In this document: positions 1 to 11,660 of the stretch, one piece after another
Layout of the letters: every line of letters starts with the position of its first letter
How positions within the stretch are numbered: the stretch's first letter is position 1
Assembly: GCF_001625305.1 (NCBI RefSeq)
Contig: NW_017802379.1
Location: 1,767,318 to 1,831,317, forward strand
Direction: 5' to 3'
Length of the DNA stretch: 64,000 bases
Source of the DNA: Branchiostoma belcheri
Taxonomy: Eukaryota > Chordata > Leptocardii > Amphioxiformes > Branchiostomatidae
The notes under the pieces: generated by a model
Database searches by the model: none
The model's input: only the letters and a program-made list of their open reading frames with translations
What the model was told of the DNA's origin: nothing
Made by a program: the position numbers and the translations under genes

Positions 1-516
1 TGTGTACAGTGTGTACGAGTACGTATAAAAGTGCTGTGTACCTTACCTCCACGTCATCTGCTTTAAACTCAGCCTAAAACGAAACAAGTCATGAAAAGAA
101 TATTAATCAGAAGCAAGCGAAATCTCGATACTATATATACTTAAAAGTACGAGGACAAATTGTGGAAATCATAACAGGCAAACAACCAGCAACAAGTAGA
201 ACGTAGCCTGGGTGCCAGGTTGTTTGCAGCGCACATACAGGCTAGCTGAGTAGCTCATCGCCGAGCTCCAACACGTCGCCCAAAGAAATTTTACCACAGA
301 CCCCCTCAGTTAGACTCCGAGGGTCTTAAACCTGGCGTTAACCGACCTGTGTATTAGCTCTGAGAACAGTCTGGCATCCCGGCCAGTAAAATACGGTATA
401 CGAACCATGGTCTGACCGCGGGCGACCCCAGCAGTCAGCAGCACCGCCAACACAAGGAGCGGCAGTCGCAGACGACACAGACCGCCTGGTTTGGTGGACT
501 GCTCGGTCTGTTTCAA
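1..516 (-). CDS. Small secreted protein, left tandem copy (partial, runs off window)
   Basis: The ATG at 516 opens a signal-peptide exon: a basic N-region (MKQTEQSTKPGGLCRLR), a Leu/Val/Ala core, then a likely cleavage near Ala-Arg-Gly-Gln. A 27-base exon at 47-73 has a clean acceptor and a GTAAGG donor and encodes AEFKADDVE. Later exons would lie left of base 1. The right copy at 2995-4276 supplies the comparison: the same signal peptide and a matching 27-base exon encoding GEFKGDDEK. The donor of the first exon is not certain, because after the signal peptide the two copies differ by an indel and diverge in frame (the left frame stops at 310-312). The product is unrecognised. A decayed copy is possible, but two conserved splice-bounded microexons argue for a real gene family. 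Confidence 0.4.
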
Positions 517-974
517 GGACGAAAAGGAGCAAGAGGCATCTCAATCTTTTGTCCCTCTGTATGTTGCATACATATTCTTGTGGTGACTAAGGCTATTGGA
601 ATACTGATCGGACGTCTGTTTCTGGGACGCCAAAGTGTGACCCTGTGCCAGTTTTCAACTATTTTCCCTGTCTATCCTCATCCCGGGTCCCTTGAAAGGG
701 TTTTATATATGAAGCATACGTCGTCTAACACCAGCGAAAATAACCCTGCCTTATTTCTAGGCCGTAGATTTGTAATCGCTGGCACTAATGACATACCTTG
801 TAGGACACGGTTTTCTGCGGAGAACCGGTTTTGCCTTCTTGGTTTGCCCTGTCCTCTTTGCCGGTCGCCATCGTGAAGAAACCTGGAGACATATTCATGG
901 TTTTAAAGGATGGATTTGGTTGAATTAACCTACAAAAATATTCAAAACATCAGTGAATTTAGAGACAACACAAA

Positions 975-1060
975 GTGTTTTATTCAGCCGACGTTTCGGT
1001 GACCATATCTGCCACCTTCCTCACGGCAATTCTGACTGGTTCACATTGTACAGCAAAGCA
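975..1060. repeat. Repeat-end-like segment inside both duplicates (GACGTTTCGG motif)
   Basis: A stretch reading CCGACGTTTCGGTGACC and then CACCTTCCTCACGGCA resembles the ends of dispersed elements often seen in invertebrate genomes, for example Penelope-like terminal regions. The same piece is at 4693-4740. The family assignment is a guess from the motif style only. Confidence 0.25.
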
Positions 1061-1350
1061 GGTGTCTCTTTATAATTATTCAGTGACTTACCAACCTGAT
1101 GAAACTATTCACGGATCGATTAAAAATATCAATAGGTTAAAAGTTCACCTGTAGTCTGTCTGTTGCGACGCAAAAGAAGAAACTTGAAGAACCTTTGCAG
1201 CCGTAATGTGAGAAACTCGTAAGAATTCCCACTCAGAGTGGGTCGGAGGGGCTCGAGGGGTAATTACGTATACACCTATTAGTCTCATGAATATTAATTA
1301 GTGTCGTCAGCAGTTGAACAACCGGGATTTCAAGCATAATGAGATTTTCT

Positions 1351-2880
1351 ACGCGACCAAGATGGGTGGAGCTTTCCTGTCTTTAATGAGATGCTTTTTG
1401 CCCTACGTTGTTCTATTGTCTGATGATCTAGTCTCAGGTCACATCTTTGGGCGAGCAAATTCTTACAAAAAAAAAAGGAGATCACTTGACACAAGTACGG
1501 CCAAATATAACTATGCTGAGCGAAAAAATCCCATATACACCGAAGAGCAGTTGTATATATACAAGCTGCACATATACAGATACACACGTACATTTCAGGA
1601 TCATATCGTAAAGTAGGCGAGAGGGACGCAATTTTCTCACATATGAGTAAACAAAGAGACCTTCGAATGCTGCAGGATTTTCCACCGTTTGACGCATCTC
1701 GGTGATTATCATATTCTTTTTTGGCGTAATGATCAGCATTATCAACCACGTCAAACCTTTAATAGCTTCGTGGTTGTGGATGAAGCCTATTCAAGCAACG
1801 TCCTTGGTTCAGGGACTAACGTTACACGTACTATTTCTGGGAAAGACTCACTCACTCAAGTGTGTCTAATTTGTCTTTTCTTTAGCCTGGTCTGGTTCTT
1901 AGGGCATTCACCATTGGTACCATGGTCACCTTTTGGTCATCTTCATTGAGAACCTGCAAGTTGTCTTAAAACTTCATGCGCATTAAGACTTTTATTTTAC
2001 CGATGCCCACACAAAGTTCATATCCACGAGTGAAAACATTAGGAGTGTTTTCAAAGAAAACGATCTTGATGACATGTTTGTCTACCTAGTCTGGACTGTG
2101 GCTAAATACCTAGATCTCCAAAGGGGACTGTATGTAGTCACACTGTCTGACTGGTGTAAATTATCTATCATTAAAGATTCAGGACGCAGATGTGGCCTGA
2201 AATGGGAAAGTTTATTGTGTACACTCCAGACAAAACGTTCAAGTAACAGAATATCAATATGCCGAACTTATTCTAACTATAAGTTGTCCATGTCTCCCTA
2301 AAACAAAATTTTAAGGAACAACTGAGAGAGTTCTGATACTAAGTACATGTATGTCTAAGTCATTATACCAGTTTATCATGTACTATACTGATTTTCTCAG
2401 CGGATACAAATAGCAAATCCCAGTACAAATTGACGTATGATAACCCATGTACATATAGAACAATATTTTAAAGAAATGTCTAAAGCCTAGAAACTCCACC
2501 TTAATTGTAAAACTGAAAGCACATTCTCATCCCATACTACACTGTCTTTTGTAAGGTAGATAGATTAGTATGTTCGACACATAGCAAATGATGTCATACA
2601 CTGTGCCTTGTATGATATGTTGTGTAATTCTAAAGTTTATTATATCATTTTTATTGCCCATAAATCGCACACTGACGTCGGCTGATGTCATGACAGCGTC
2701 GAGCAACTGGGAGACGACGTCACTCCGAGCTACTCTTCTTCTTCTTCCTCACTGCTTCCGATAGGGACTGAAGTGATTCAAGTAGAAAGCACAGTTAGAG
2801 AAAATGGCAAAAATTTATTGCATTGCCTGATTGGATAATGGTTATCATTCCAGTAACTCCTATAAAGAAAGCATATGTTC
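1351..2880. other. Spacer between the duplicate copies, no gene seen
   Basis: AT-rich sequence with only short unconvincing ORFs. I see no exon with paired splice sites and no recognisable protein motif. Confidence 0.5.
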
Positions 2881-2883
2881 TGT

Positions 2884-2889
2884 TTTATT
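2884..2889 (-). terminator. Candidate poly(A) signal AATAAA for the right small secreted gene
   Basis: TTTATT on the plus strand reads AATAAA on the minus strand, about 105 bases past the stop codon at 2995. Confidence 0.35.
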
Positions 2890-2994
2890 GAGAAGTATAA
2901 CTAATGTAAACATAAAGTGATAAGGTTAAAGGATGATAAAGTATGTACAAAGAGTTCCTAATTTCCCGCGGTGATTTTCACCTCCCCTTTCTTC

Positions 2995-4276
2995 TTACAA
3001 CAAAACTGTCAACTTTTCAAAGAAATTTACATAATTAATAAAACAAAGCATACATATTTTATGGTGAATCTGCACCATGACATCGTTGGCAGAACCGCCC
3101 CCCTCCCCAGGCAGATCGGCGGTGGCCCAGCGCGGCTCCAGGTCCCCGCAGAACGCCGCTAACTCCTCGCCCAGGTCCGGCCGGGCGCTGCGGCTCTCAT
3201 CCACGGCAATCACGAACCTGTGACCGACGACTGGTGATTTCTGTAAAATCGCGGGGAGTCGGCATAGGATAATCATAATAGGAGAATCATAATAGGAAAA
3301 TCATTGCTTCAGATGTATAACGTGTACACTCAGATATTAACGTTTTGTTATTTGGCTTAACCGTCATACACAGACTGTACACATGTACCTCTACATCTAA
3401 ATACCATATGCAGTTGAAAAAATAACAAGCGATTACTATTTTGAAGGATTCTACTTCTTATCTAATGCTTAAATGCATAGTCGTAGGTAGTTTTTACAGT
3501 GAAAAATTTCTGATAGACGTTGATGATTAGTTACTTACATCGACAATGTAGCAAATGTTGTGACCAGGAGCCTTCACTGCCACCTACATGGTAACATGGT
3601 ATGTGCAGTAATGACGTCATAACGTGTCTTTGGAATCATAACATACATTTTAAAGACTAAGTCAAAAATATGTCAAAGAAAAGTACGTTCTGCCTATAAA
3701 ACGGCTACCAAATACTCTACATCTCACTTGAATGACACAAAAAAGTACAAAAAGTTAAGTCGACATTTACACGGCATTGTCTTTTCGAATTTATATTGTC
3801 ACCGAACGTATAAAAGTGCTGTGTACCTTACCTTCTCGTCATCTCCTTTAAACTCACCCTATAACAAAACATAAAAAGAATATTAATCAGAAGCATGCGA
3901 AATCTCGATACTATATACAGTATACTAAAAGTACGAGGACAAATTGTGGAAATCAAAACAAGAACCAGCAACAAGTAGAACGTAGCCTGGGTGCTAGGTT
4001 GTTTGCAGCGACAGCCTAGCTGAGTACAGGCTAGCTGAGTAGCTCTTCAGCTTCAACCTGTCCCCCAAGGAAATTTTACCACAGACCCCCTCGGTTGGAC
4101 TCCGAGGGTCTTAAACTGAGAACCGTCTGGCATCCAGGCTTAAGCTTGTAGAACGTGGCACGAACCATGGCCTGACCGCGGGCGACCCCAGCAGTCAGCA
4201 GCACCGCCAACACAAGGAGCGGCAGTCGCAGACGACACAGACCACCTGGTTTGGTGGACTGCTCGGTCTGTTTCAA
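2995..4276 (-). CDS. Small secreted protein, right tandem copy, four candidate exons
   Basis: Candidate exons in transcript order are 4276 to about 4140 (signal peptide, donor unresolved), 3858-3832 (27 bases, GEFKGDDEK), 3583-3539 (45 bases, VAVKAPGHNICYIVD) and 3240-2995. The last three are all phase 0 with GT/AG borders. The terminal exon reads KSPVVGHRFVIAVDES and continues as an acidic segment with one Cys before the stop at 2995-2997. A minus-strand AATAAA at 2884-2889 could serve as poly(A) signal. I do not recognise the family. The short exon containing a Cys-Tyr-Ile-Val motif loosely recalls BRICHOS-type proteins, but spacing is not convincing. The tail after about 3090 may be unspliced read-through. 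The signal peptide predicts secretion. Confidence 0.42.
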
Positions 4277-5080
4277 GGACGAAAAGGAGCAAGAGGCATC
4301 TCAATCTTTTGTCTCTCTGCTATGACATAATTTAAGCTTCAAATTTCAGATAAATTCGGTTCTTGAACTGTATATTGCATGCAGATTCTTGTGGTGACTA
4401 AGGCTATTGGAATACTGATCGGACGTCTACATATCGGGTCCCTTGAAAGGATACGTTGTCTAATGCCAGCGAAGATAACCCTGCCTTATTTCTAGGCCGT
4501 AGATTTGTAATCGCTGGCACTGATGACATACCTTGTAGGACACGGTTTTCTGCGGAGAACCGGTTTTGCCTTCTTGGTTTGCCATCGTGAAGGAAGCCTG
4601 GAAACATAAAAATGGCTTCAACGGATGGATTTAAAAACATTCAAAACATCAGGGAATAAAGATTCACCTTTTACACAACAAAGTGTTTTACTCAGCCGAC
4701 GTTTCGGTGACCATATCTGCCACCTTCCTCACGGCAATTCTCATCGGTTCACATTGCACAGCACAGGTGTCTCTTTATAATTATTCAGTGACTTACCAAC
4801 CTGATGAAGCTATTCACGGATCGATTAAAAACATCAATAGGTTAAACGATCACCTGTTGTCTGCCTGTTGCGACGCAAAAGAAGAAACTTGAAGAACCTT
4901 TGCAGCCGTAAACGTAAGCAAAGCCGTAACGTGACCAAACTGGTAAGAATTCCAACTCAGAGTGGGACGGAGGGGCTTGAGGGGTAATTACGTATACACC
5001 AATTAGTCTCATGAATATTAATAAGTGTCGTCACCAGTTGAACAACCGGTATTTCAAGCATATGGAGATTTTCTACACGG
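3805..5080. repeat. Right copy of the tandem segmental duplication
   Basis: Direct repeat of 1-1350, with the shared end at the segment reading GATTTTCTACACGG near 5065. Spacing between copies is about 3.8 kb, so the duplicated unit probably contains the whole small secreted-protein gene plus its 5' flank. Confidence 0.85.
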
Positions 5081-5808
5081 CAATTTTCTGTCAGTGTCCT
5101 GAATACTGGACCATTAAGGCCTTCCAGCTATATGGATAGTCTTTCTTGCATCAAAACTGTCAGGAAGTTGCATAAACAGCTCTGTCATACTTATATAACC
5201 CGCACGTCGGTGTAGTACTACTGGTTGATGAGCGGATTTCATCATCTACTGAAATTAGAGTTGCTTCCCCGTGAACAGTTGTTCACAACTACACAAGGCA
5301 AGTCATTGCATTATATTACATGTAATACATTGGACATTCCATTCTGTGAATTTGAGAAAAAGACAAAATAACAAATGCGCAGAACATATATACATATATA
5401 GACCAGCAAAGTTTATTGACAAAAACATAAGAGAATATAGTTCAAGACAAAATATATACATCATATTTTAACTGAAAAGAAAAAGCCTTGTTCTATCAAA
5501 CTTTCTTTATACATTAAGTATAGATTCGTACAGTTCTTGATGTCGACCCCGCAATGCTCATTCCACTGTTCTAGCAGTATTATAACCGGGTTAACCATAC
5601 AAGCACCGGCAAGAGCATTGCTGATGGAAGTAGAAAGCTATAATAGAGTTCAGATATTTCATAAACGCACTTGCCGTCTTGTCAGGCAGCTACATATATT
5701 GCATATTGCATAATATGCTCTGTTTGAACTTTGAAACCAAAATTAGCTTACAGGTTATCCGCCTTTGATATTCATAGACGCTTTCAGCATTTCTAATAAA
5801 ACGCTTCC
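5081..5808. other. 3' flank / 3' UTR of the acidic EF-hand gene
   Basis: No coding signal. A minus-strand AATAAA (plus TTTATT at 5412-5417) lies about 390 bases past the stop at 5809 and is a plausible poly(A) signal for the neighbouring minus-strand gene. Confidence 0.4.
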
Positions 5809-8800
5809 TTAAGTCATATGGAGGACAGTGAGAGCAGTTAGAGGGATGATCACACTGCCGTGCAGAGTAGTGCCGCTGGACCTGGCCCGGCCGTCTTGTG
5901 CTGCCGCCTGGGGACTAGCTGCACTCTCCTGCCGGAATTCTGCATGTGGGATATATAGACTGTTAGACTGTACATGTATCCTCTATTGGCCGGATTCAGA
6001 AAAGTACAGGATCCAAATGGTAGGTAATACACTTGAGTCACTGGGAGTAGGGGCGCCTGCTCTGAGCATTTAGCAGGCTATTTTCGGTATGACATACGCC
6101 AAGGGCGTCCCCACTGCAAGGATATCAGCATTATAAAGACATTGTACGTTTTTTCTACACATCTGAAAGTTGAACGTTACATATTCAAGAATTAATGAAA
6201 AAATGTACAAGAAATCGAATTAAGTGGGAATGCGTTAATTCATCTTACCCTCTCGCATCATTTCCTCATCCCGCATCATGGCCTCCTGACTCATCCTTTG
6301 CTCCTCCATCATCCTCTCCTGCATTCTCTCCTCTCTCTCATCCTCGAATCTCTCTCTCTCCATCTCTCTCTCCATCTCCATGTCCTCTCTCTCCATCTCT
6401 CTCTCCTCCTCCTCCTCCTGGGTCTTGCCCGGGTAGTAGATGCCATCTCTCATGTCCTCCAGCTGGTCGAAGACCGCGTCCTCCTCCAGGTTGCTGAAGG
6501 TGGAGGCAGGGCACAGGCCGGCCTCGAGGTACGCGGACGCCATGTTCATAAAGCCGAACCGATACGCCGCGAGATGTGCTGGTAGAAGATATATCACATA
6601 TATTTCAGGGTAAAAATATGGTAAAATCGGCGATTATATGTTACATGATAAAATTTATACATATAGGGACTACGATATAGAAAATTCGGCGATTCTAGCG
6701 GTAGAGATCCCGATCGGAGTATTTGTCGACAGACACTATGGTCAGAATGCGTTAGGACGGTTTGCCATTAATCTAAAGTGACATAAATCAAAGATAAAAA
6801 TTGAATGCCTTATAAGCAGATGCCTTAAAATCTACAGACTGGATTCTAGATCTACTAGATCAAAGTCTTTACCTTGACATCGTAAATCACGATACGTATG
6901 TATAATGCTGAACGCAAAGTTGTTTTTATGCCTCCACACCTGAGAAGCTGCAGTTTTTCTTAGCGTTCTGTAGGCAGGTCAGATGGGCGTCCATGACGTC
7001 ACACCAGGGGGCACGTGATCCCACGGCGCTGACGAAGGTGTCCACACACGGACGGAGCACGTCCATGGAACACTCCGCACCGGGAGCTGCAGGGAGGGAG
7101 GGGGGCCAAACGTTCAGTGCCACCAAAACAATTGGCAAATCATTCAAGTGAGGCTAAAGGATGTGTTGTAGGCAAATCGATGTAGATTACAACAGTTTTG
7201 AAAGACGCAGTTACTGGTGTAGACTGCATGTGAAATATGTTACATGTATCATGTGTATTATTTGATTGCAATGTATAACCCTGCATAAATTCAGGGCTAT
7301 AAAAGACCAATAAAAAATTTATTATTATTATAATTATTATGAAATAATGATAAAAAGGCAGTCATGAAGGTATTGTGTATTGTAGAGGATATCATTAATC
7401 TCAAAGCAAAATAATATGACCAATGCAGGTGATGGCTACATGAGTAGCCACGTCAGTAGGTTGGACAGTACATATGCGGAAATAAGGTTATTGAATGGAA
7501 ATATATCATAATTACCGATGGTAACATCCTTCATCATCTGCTCTTCCTCTGCCTTGTATTGCTCCTCTTCTTTCTTCATCTCTTCTTCTTCCATTTTCAT
7601 CTCCATTTCCTGCTCCTCCATTTCTTCCTCTTCCATCTCCAGCCCATGTTCCTCTTCAAGCAAATACTTGTCGTTCGGATTCTGTTGTGCTTCCTTCTTT
7701 ACTTCTTCCTCTTCTTTCCTGATCTCTGCCTCTTCTTCTTGTATCTCCTTGATTTCGTCCTCCATGACGGCCTCATCCTGTTCTGTCATCTCCTCCTGCA
7801 TTCTCCAGTCTTCTCCGCTCATCCCGCCGCCCCCCTCCCACCTCTGGTCCTCCATCACCGCCTTCACATCCTCCTCCAGTTCTTCTGCCGTCTCTTCCTC
7901 GAACTTTGCTGAAAAACGAAACGAGATGAAAGACAATCTTGGTTTTTCGTCCGGGTAATGAGAAATAATATAGCCATTAAAGAAATGCTATTTGCCACGT
8001 TTTAGTCCTTGTCAAGACGAAGGTCCAGTGGTTTTTTTTATCGGGAGATAAACATTTATGTCTGCGATGGTTAATCATTGAAATCCTTATCAGAGAGCTC
8101 GAGGGAACATACTCAAGGAGAACTTCTCCATAATCAGTTGCATAAAACTGGAGCATTACTAACCTACTAAAGGAGGTTAAGATGGTAAAACTTGGCAAAT
8201 ATAGGGTCTGACTAGCAAGCGGAGTGGGTCCGCCGTTAGAGTTTTATTTCCCCTTCGGACTGCGAGTGCAATTGAACAATACGGCGGCAAAACTCCCTGG
8301 CTAATCATTCCACCTATCTGGCTAAATTTTAATGAAATGAAATGAAATACCTTTATTGTACATTCAGGTACAGGTCAAGATATAACAGACACATAACAAA
8401 CGTATATAGAAAATTGGAGACAAAAGATGCACTACTTGACTTAGGCATACATACATAAGACAAGGGTACTTTAATTTTTTTTAATTGTTAGCCTGGTGGA
8501 GACTAGCGATAATCATCAAAATACCTTCGTCTCCCAGGTCTTTGACGAACCCCGAGGAGCAGACTTGGAGTTCCTCATAGAAGCGGATGATCTCAGACAG
8601 GGACTCCTGGTACTCTATAACTCTGTCCAGGTCACAGGCGCTGGAGTTGCTCAGGATCTTGTTGATGTCGTCATCGATGCATTTGGCATGAGTCTGCGTG
8701 TAAAAGACACGACATTTACAAATGCAGCAGAAATGGGTCGAAAAAATGGAAATGCAGGGCAATCCAGACAAACAAAGCCTCATGCTTCTGTCTTAGAATG

Positions 8801-10415
8801 GTACGCTGCCATTCAACAACATATTTCAGTTACATGGCAAGTACACAATACTAGAACATTAATAATAATATTATCATATGATTCTCATATGCTATTCTAG
8901 TTTATTTTCATCGAAATTGCCTTTGCTTTGGTCCAGGCCATTGTCCCTTGTCTCATGGACAGTTATCTCTGTCAGATCATACTATATAACACACAATTCT
9001 ACCCAAACTCAGGGTTTGAAAAACACTGTATGCACAACAAAGAGTATTGTTGTTACAGTTAACTCTAGGATTACTTTACCGCAAAAGCTGTACAGACGGT
9101 AGTTTCGTCTTTCGCCACGATACTGTCCACCAGCACGTTCCCACAATGCACCAGGATCTGCTGGTCGCACTTCAGGATGTTCAACTCTTGCTGCTCCTCG
9201 CCATCTTCATCGTCCCCATCGTTACCACACACTCCTGTAAAATTATCATGTATCGAGGATGGAAAGCTTTGACATTTGGTTCTGGAGAGAAAGCTATGGC
9301 TTTCTGCTTCATGTACGTTGACAAAGGTTAGATATTCATATAATGAGATACACATGAAAACAGTTATTCAAGTATTCATACATTTGGAAACTGTCAGACG
9401 CTTCAAAAAGCATCCACCCCTTTTCAGTTTTCAAAATATATCCAGTGATGATATCTAAATGGCAAAAGGTTTGCCTGTAACAGGAACCCTCAGACAGTAG
9501 TACCTTTAGTATCGGATACCATTATTTCGATAAGAAAGCAACCATGTACTTACGTAGTGACAAAACGTAAGGAGAATACAGCAGTTCATCATACGACAGC
9601 TTACCGTCACCTAAATGGCAAGAAAATAAACGTTTGGTTACCAGTGATTGTAATATTTGCCTGGTCTTATACTGAAAGTCAGTGTTAACTGTCAGCCACA
9701 AAACTGAATTCCTGATACCTGTGCACTTGTCGAACATGCACTTGTCGAACATGCACTTGTCGAACATGCACTTGTCGAACATGCACTTGTCGAACATGCA
9801 CTTAATACATGTGCACTTGTCGAGCATAATTCTTGATACATGTGCACTGTCGAACTTGTACATTCCACATAAGGACAGAGATCAATATTACATTTAAATG
9901 AAGTGACATGTTCTTATGCTACGGTTACATTTTCAAACCAATGGCACCCACCATCAGTGTCCACCAGATCAAACGCGTTTCTAAGCAGACTCTGGTCTTT
10001 GGTCTGGTAGAAGTTGACACTAAACTTGGCCAGCTTGTCGTACTTGGACGCCTGTCTTAAAACATCCAGGATTTGTCTAGTCATGGGAAAAGAATAAAAA
10101 CATACAGTCCTCAGTAGATATACGCTGTTGGGGGCAGCCTAGTATACATTACTAGCAGGTAAAAATGTCATTATCATGCATAATATCAATTTGAGTAACT
10201 AATATCCACAGGAAATTTTCCTCTATGTCTGCACGTTTGTGTGTAAACTAAAACTCTGCAATCCTATAGATTTATATACAAGCATCATTGGCATATGAAA
10301 GCCATTATAAAACGTACTTGCTTGAATCGGTCAGGTCTCGTTTCAAAGGAAGAGGCATCCCAGTGGTTGAGGTTATGGCGATGGCCGCCAGACACATCAC
10401 AACAAACACAGACAT
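5809..10415 (-). CDS. Secreted acidic EF-hand protein with two six-Cys modules (gene A)
   Basis: Nine exons join in frame to 534 residues: 10415-10318, 10076-9952, 9610-9554, 9234-9080, 8693-8525, 7908-7516, 7086-6940, 6578-6249, 5939-5809. All introns are GT-AG and phases agree at every junction. The N-terminus (MSVFVVMCLAAIAITSTT) is a signal peptide. One canonical EF-hand loop (DTDGDGKLSYDE) is split by the second intron. Then come a six-Cys module from exons 4-5, a Glu-rich segment in exon 6 (about 130 residues), a second six-Cys module from exons 7-8 and a second Glu/Met/Arg-rich segment. The C-terminus (GSVIIPLTALTVLHMT) is short and hydrophobic after a Ser/Gly/Thr stretch, so a GPI signal is possible but weak. 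I recognise no named family. Inference: an extracellular calcium-binding acidic protein. The start codon sits two bases after no spacer, directly at an acceptor, so an upstream noncoding exon is required. Confidence 0.8.
6249..7086 (-). other. Gene A six-Cys module 2 (exons 7 and 8)
   Basis: Cysteine pattern is C-x7-C-x14-C-x8-C-x7-C-x25-C, from ECSMDVLRPC to EAGLC. It matches module 1 in order and in three of five spacings almost exactly. Exon 8 then runs into a Glu/Arg/Met-rich, probably coiled or extended, tail. Confidence 0.7.
7285..7345 (+). repeat. Possible retroelement 3' tail with ATT-type repeat
   Basis: CAATAAAAAATTTATTATTA style tail inside the intron between gene A exons 6 and 7. 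This resembles the 3' end of a non-LTR element followed by a simple repeat. Confidence 0.3.
8336..8466 (-). mobile_element. LINE 3' end fragment in an intron of gene A
   Basis: Read on the minus strand it ends with a dialog of the type TGTACAATAAAGG followed by ATTTC repeats. The 46.2 kb LINE fragment ends in the same way (GTACAATAAAGG then TCATTCATTC), so both probably come from related non-LTR elements. Confidence 0.55.
8525..9234 (-). other. Gene A six-Cys module 1 (exons 4 and 5)
   Basis: Cysteine pattern is C-x7-C-x16-C-x8-C-x14-C-x24-C, running from KCDQQILVHC to ELQVC. Spacing with Leu/Ile/Val repeats suggests helices. It is preceded by a very acidic linker (NDGDDEDGEEQQE). Confidence 0.7.
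9723..9827. repeat. 15-base minisatellite
   Basis: Five perfect head-to-tail copies of GCACTTGTCGAACAT at 9723-9797, then two degenerate units to 9827. It sits in the intron between gene A exons 2 and 3. Confidence 0.95.
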
Positions 10416-10473
10416 CTGCGACAGAGACATGTACAGGCCTCGGGGTAAATATGATATGTTCTTCGACCTTATG

Positions 10474-10508
10474 ACATCAAATTAGATGTTTTGAATCTAA
10501 TTTGATGT
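10474..10508. repeat. Perfect 13-base inverted repeat
   Basis: Arms ACATCAAATTAGA and TCTAATTTGATGT flank a nine-base loop. It lies about 60 bases upstream of the gene A start-codon exon in transcript order, within the first intron. Confidence 0.8.
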
Positions 10509-11572
10509 TTTGAATATGTCGAATTTTGATATTTTCTGTAGTACAAACTTAACTACCCCTTCACGTATAACCTACAGGTCATATATATAGGTACGTACGG
10601 CACATCATGTATTCATGCGTTTTTCATGTAACTTGTACTAAGAATATCGAGGGAAACATGCCTGTTGCGCAATTTAGCCCGGGGCTGGGTGGGAGGTGTT
10701 TTGAAAGGTAGGATTAGAGAACGACGCCATTTTAACTTTGTCGTGCCAGTGACCTTCCACACTCTGATGTTTGTTAAAGACTTGAAGGTGAAGGTGATGA
10801 AAAGATTTTTGGGTATGAACTGATACTCGTCTCTGTCTGAATCCAGACCCAAGGTGAAAGTTAGATCAGCGGAATATTGATTGTCTTGAATGATTGACCG
10901 AAAATTAAAACAGTACAGCACTCAAGCACAACACACACACACTTACGCAATGGCATATTTGTATATCAACAAACGTTTTATGTTTCCATTTACTTTCTGT
11001 TCCTACCTTTAGATACTTGAGGCCCCCAGTACAGAGTGCTAACCCATTTCCACACCCGGAAGTAAATGCACTCTGTATTGTGTCCACATCTATCAAATAA
11101 TCCGATTTTGAGGTAGTCTTACTCTACGATTCTTAGTAAAACTTTGATTGTAAACCTAGTTCAAGAATGATATTTGTCCAAATTCTAATGATAGAAGATG
11201 TTTTCAGTTCTAGTTGCTTCCATAACAGCTTGTGACAACATTTCGAGTCCTGAAGCAAGTATTGTTGAACAGGAAATGTAACAGGAATTGTTTGGGACAC
11301 CAACAATGTAATCTATCCTGCCAGTATAGATACTCGTAATCTAGACACAATTCTGTAGTTGCAATGAAGAGACTGTGACTGATAACACAAATCCTGAAAG
11401 CCTTGTTACTACACCTTCAGTAACTGTAAACATGATCTACTGATGAAGCTTTTAACTTTTTAAGTCATGCACTCATAGACGAGTATTAATGTCTGCGTAT
11501 ATCTAACACACATACAACAGTACAGCGCAGTTCTTTCAGACTAGATTAGGCACCGGATTGAAATAACATTAC

Positions 11573-11660
11573 CTTTTCTGGCGTCTTCTTGCAGTATGAC
11601 CGTGTGTCGTCACGAAAAACTCAGTGTTCAGTCTAGTTCAGGTTACTTGTGCAGTCAGAT
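11573..11660 (-). other. Candidate 5' UTR exon / promoter side of gene A
   Basis: On the minus strand a GTAATG donor follows GCCAGAAAAG at 11573. Just upstream in transcript order are CCAAT-type (AGCCAATCAC near 11699) and GC-rich sequences (11760-11785). No TATA box is obvious. The assignment rests on the need for a noncoding exon before 10415. Confidence 0.3.

Larger units (their letters stand above)
1..1350. repeat. Left copy of a tandem segmental duplication
   Basis: This block realigns with 3805-5080 in the same orientation over its whole length: signal-peptide exon, upstream flank, the segment starting CAGCCGACGTTTCGG near 985, and the end around 1290-1350. Differences are scattered substitutions and indels; for example, the left copy holds an extra stretch near 620-710. 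Confidence 0.85.

Noticed and set aside
2995..3276. Whole 93-codon ORF starting at Met 3276 as a gene
   Set aside because: A good acceptor at 3241-3242 and upstream phase 0 microexons make it a terminal exon rather than a single-exon gene.
6195..6585. Pro/Ser-rich plus-strand ORFs
   Set aside because: Antisense shadow of the Glu/Arg/Met-rich exon 8 of gene A.
7518..7958. Ser/Leu/Phe-rich plus-strand ORFs resembling a membrane protein
   Set aside because: Antisense shadow of the Glu-rich exon of gene A, whose splice sites and phase fit the minus strand.
9723..9827. Possible CRISPR-like array
   Set aside because: Repeats are contiguous with no spacers, and the genome is eukaryotic.
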